Below are positions 61,890 to 64,000 of a DNA stretch of 64,000 bases, in pieces. This DNA is from Marinoscillum sp. MHG1-6 (GTDB lineage Bacteria; Bacteroidota; Bacteroidia; Cytophagales; Cyclobacteriaceae). Every line of letters starts with the position of its first letter. The first letter of the stretch is position 1. The stretch spans positions 159,714 through 223,713 of the forward strand of contig NZ_JAMZMI010000006.1 in NCBI RefSeq assembly GCF_024714475.1, read 5' to 3'. The notes below the pieces were generated by a model. That model did no database searches. It saw only the letters and a list, made by a program, of their open reading frames with translations, and had not been told where the DNA came from. Both the position numbers and the translations under genes were made by a program.

Positions 61890-63107
61890 ATGATACAAAA
61901 TATAACAAACGTACGAGGGATCAAGTGCTGGGGAGCACACACCGGAGTAAAATCCATGCGACGTGACCTCGCCATCTTTGTTTCAGAAGTACCGGCCAAG
62001 GTATCGGCTACGTTTACCCAAAATCTTGTGGTCGCCGAGCCAATCAAGGTATCCAAAAAGAATCTGAAGGAGGGTAAGCATCTGGCTAAAGCACTCGTAG
62101 TCAATGCCGGAAATGCCAATGCAGTCACCGGTCAGCAAGGCAGAGAAGGTGCTGAGGCAATGGTCCGGGCTGCCGCAGAGGAACTGGATGTGCCAGAGAA
62201 TCAGATACTGGTTGCCTCTACGGGCATTATTGGTCAGGAATTTCCCACTGAAGCAATTGTGGATGGAATCAAAGAGAACATGAAGAAGGTGACTGACAAT
62301 AGTCGTGCGGGAAGCTTTGCGGCAAATGCGATTCTCACTACTGATACTTTCCCTAAGGAAGGGTTTGTGGAGTTTGAAATTGATGGAAAGACGATCCATA
62401 TTGGAGGTATTGCCAAGGGGTCAGGTATGATTCACCCGAATATGGCGACGATGCTGTCATTTGCATTTACTGATGTGAACATCAGCCAGAAGCTACTCGA
62501 CAAGGCATTTAAAGAAGCAGTGGATGATTCATTTAATATGATTACTGTAGATGGTGACACTTCTACGAATGATATGGCCTCGGTGATGGCCAATGGACTG
62601 GCTGAAAATAAATTGATCGAGGACGAAAAAGATAAGAACTACGCACTCTTTCGTGATAAGCTCAAAGAACTCATGATCCATCTCGCAAAGCTAATTGTAT
62701 CAGACGGTGAAGGGGCCAGCAAATTCATCGAGTATAAGGTCACTGATGCTAAAAGTGAAAAAGAAGCACGTCAGCTGATCCGGGTAGTATCTGATTCTTC
62801 GCTAGTGAAAACCGCCATGTTTGGGCGAGACCCTAACTGGGGACGGATCCTGGCCGCTATGGGGCGGGCAGGTGTGAAATTCAATCCAGACAAAGTAGAT
62901 CTTTACCTTGGCACCGGAAAAAATATGGTAAAGCTACTGGATCAGGGGACACCCGTAGAACAAGAAGTCTATGTAATGAAGCGCATTCTCAAGTCTGCGG
63001 ATATCAATGTGCATATTAAACTGAACAATGGCAAAGAAGAAGCCGTGGGTTGGGGTACAGATCTTACCACTGACTATGTGATGTTCAATTCCGTTTATAC
63101 AACCTGA
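61890..63107 (+). CDS. argJ: Ornithine acetyltransferase (ArgJ)
   Basis: This 405-residue protein is of ArgJ size. The self-cleavage site is intact in KGSGMIHPNMATMLSF: cleavage before Thr187 would give the alpha (1-186) and beta (187-405) chains, with Thr187 as nucleophile. VVNAGNANAVTG and VASTGIIGQEFP are core motifs. ArgJ moves the acetyl group from N-acetylornithine to glutamate, releasing ornithine and starting the cyclic pathway; bifunctional forms also use acetyl-CoA. Many Bacteroidota instead use ArgE or a transcarbamylase acting on acetylated or succinylated ornithine, so the cyclic version here is notable. It is the last gene of the operon. Confidence 0.93.
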   Translation: MIQNITNVRGIKCWGAHTGVKSMRRDLAIFVSEVPAKVSATFTQNLVVAEPIKVSKKNLKEGKHLAKALVVNAGNANAVTGQQGREGAEAMVRAAAEELDVPENQILVASTGIIGQEFPTEAIVDGIKENMKKVTDNSRAGSFAANAILTTDTFPKEGFVEFEIDGKTIHIGGIAKGSGMIHPNMATMLSFAFTDVNISQKLLDKAFKEAVDDSFNMITVDGDTSTNDMASVMANGLAENKLIEDEKDKNYALFRDKLKELMIHLAKLIVSDGEGASKFIEYKVTDAKSEKEARQLIRVVSDSSLVKTAMFGRDPNWGRILAAMGRAGVKFNPDKVDLYLGTGKNMVKLLDQGTPVEQEVYVMKRILKSADINVHIKLNNGKEEAVGWGTDLTTDYVMFNSVYTT

Positions 63108-63193
63108 TAACCAACTCTTGAAATCCATTTCAGTTTGAAGGCTTAATCATTCTGCTGAAGGCTGAACATAATAATCGAAGGAGAATCTTCAAT

Positions 63194-63222
63194 CCTACCT
63201 TTTCCATCGATGAAAAGGTAGG
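63194..63222. other. Stem-loop about 90 bp after argJ
   Basis: CCTACCTTTTC (63194-63204) pairs perfectly with GAAAAGGTAGG (63212-63222) around a 7-base loop. There is no T-run, so it may protect the 3' end of the operon mRNA rather than terminate it. Confidence 0.55.
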
Positions 63223-63440
63223 CCAAAAATCTAGCCCTGAGTTCATTTTTAAACGGTTTTGCTCGAAAAAAAAGAGTTAAAATATACCGGACCGATAGGC
63301 AGGCGATGGAGACACCAAGACCTCAGCGCGGAACCATATGCGCTGGCCCCACAATTACTATCAGGTCAACTTCTCTGTTTGTAATGGCCTGTCTCTTAAT
63401 CCTGCCATGAAGATTTTCTTTTACGGCTAAATTGGGCATA

Positions 63441-63469
63441 AAAAAGCCTCTTAGATTGCTCTAAGAGGC
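63441..63469 (-). terminator. Second hairpin terminator downstream of the rRNA operon
   Basis: GCCTCTTAGA pairs with TCTAAGAGGC around TTGC, with five A on the left giving a U-tract on the minus strand. It lies about 210 bp beyond the main rRNA terminator and could be a back-up. Confidence 0.65.
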
Positions 63470-63513
63470 CGAGCCACGAAGGCTAATAATAAACCGGGGC
63501 GCATAGCCGGCAG

Positions 63514-63562
63514 ACTACGCGTCCCGGACTACGCGTCCCGGACTACGCGTCCCGGACTACGC
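63514..63562. repeat. 14-bp tandem repeat, three and a half copies
   Basis: ACTACGCGTCCCGG is present at 63514-63527, 63528-63541 and 63542-63555, followed by a half unit ACTACGC (63556-63562). It lies between the two rRNA terminators. Each unit contains the palindrome ACGCGT. Confidence 0.9.
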
Positions 63563-63676
63563 ATATCATTATTTTCACCGTCGGAGGGCTATCTTTTATC
63601 TGAATCAATAAGCATACTAATGGACTGAGCGATTCACTGTCGTGGCATATTGGGCTTCCTTATCTGGAATGGACAT

Positions 63677-63707
63677 AAAAAAAGGGATGTTGAACTAACA
63701 ACATCCC
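63677..63707 (-). terminator. rRNA operon terminator
   Basis: GGGATGTTG pairs with CAACATCCC around a 6-base loop. Seven A on its left give the U-tract on the minus strand. It begins about 12 bp past the 3' end of 5S rRNA. Confidence 0.9.
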
Positions 63708-63719
63708 TTAATAATAAAC

Positions 63720-63813
<94 letters not shown>

Positions 63814-63826
<13 letters not shown>

Positions 63827-64000
63827 TAAACTCTTTGATGGTTTCGTTTAACCACCTGGTGTATCTGCCTGCTTTGTCTTGCGGCGGGGAACCCCACCAC
63901 CTACGCGGCCCGGCAATAATCACCATAAACTCTTTGATGGTTTCGTTTAACCACCTGGTGTATCTGCCTGCTTTGTCTTGCGGCGGGGAACCCCACCACC
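63814..64000. repeat. 88-bp direct repeat (period 99) at the 5S 5' end and in the 23S-5S spacer
   Basis: Bases 63814-63901 recur without change at 63913-64000, separated by 11 bp. The unit includes the first bases of 5S rRNA (minus-strand GGTGATTATTG) plus 70 bp of spacer. The right copy reaches the window edge, so further copies may follow. Confidence 0.9.

Larger units (their letters stand above)
63108..63676. other. Intergenic region between argJ and the rRNA operon
   Basis: No gene is supported in this stretch. It contains an 11-bp perfect stem-loop, a terminator-like hairpin and a 14-bp tandem repeat, all listed separately. Confidence 0.5.

Noticed and set aside
63514..63562. Possible CRISPR array
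   Set aside because: Units are 14 bp and directly adjacent, with no spacers and no cas genes in the window.

Overview
The window looks like chromosomal DNA of a free-living member of the Bacteroidota, probably Cytophagales-like; I cannot assign a genus from sequence alone. The signs are SusC/SusD pairs driven by ECF sigma/FecR pairs, type IX secretion (T9SS) C-terminal sorting tails on several large secreted proteins, lipoprotein signals on polysaccharide-binding proteins, and TAnnTTTG-type promoter boxes. Nothing resembles a phage, plasmid, insertion sequence or CRISPR array.

Region 1 (1-22.7 kb) is a polysaccharide-utilisation region, nearly all on the minus strand. At the left edge an ECF sigma factor and the start of its FecR partner belong to a second system that continues outside the window. 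A large T9SS-secreted GH128-like glycanase with an AbfB arabinose-binding module follows. A pectin locus comes next: PL9 and PL1 pectate lyases, a secreted protein with duplicated domains, a FN3/beta-helix lipoprotein, SusD, SusC with an STN signalling domain, FecR and an ECF sigma factor. A second PL1 lyase with a T9SS tail is transcribed divergently. Oligogalacturonides taken up through SusCD probably signal through the STN domain to FecR and the sigma factor.

Region 2 (22.7-33.4 kb) is mixed: a SiaC-like phosphoprotein, a TonB-dependent receptor, a FabF-type ketoacyl synthase, a YceI protein with a porin, a second YceI protein whose start codon overlaps that of a divergent DinB-like gene, a solitary Panacea-domain protein, a NYN/LOTUS RNase-like protein and an ARMT1-type phosphatase.

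Region 3 (33.5-44.5 kb) holds an 1858-residue T9SS-secreted GH13 amylase, a membrane-spanning propeller/LuxR-type regulator that probably controls it, a thioredoxin-like protein and a small outer-membrane barrel.

Region 4 (44.7-52.7 kb) holds an RlmL-like rRNA methyltransferase, a soluble TPR histidine kinase, a zinc-ribbon protein, a short SSB, a TtcA-like tRNA thiolase and a propeller sensor with no recognisable output domain.

Region 5 (52.7-63.1 kb) is the most unusual part. An XRE regulator is divergent from a tightly packed operon: sodium/solute symporter, GNAT acetyltransferase, M20 amidohydrolase, alanine-racemase-like and ornithine-racemase-like PLP enzymes, then argB, argD, argC and argJ. 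Two near-identical 17-bp operator-like dyads lie between regulator and operon, and a third lies inside the regulator gene. The set could make ornithine from glutamate, invert its stereochemistry, and import and deacylate N-acyl amino acids. It lacks the genes that take ornithine on to arginine.

The right end (63.7-64 kb) is the 3' part of an rRNA operon on the minus strand: a terminator, the 5S gene, and a spacer with an 88-bp sequence repeated at a 99-bp period.
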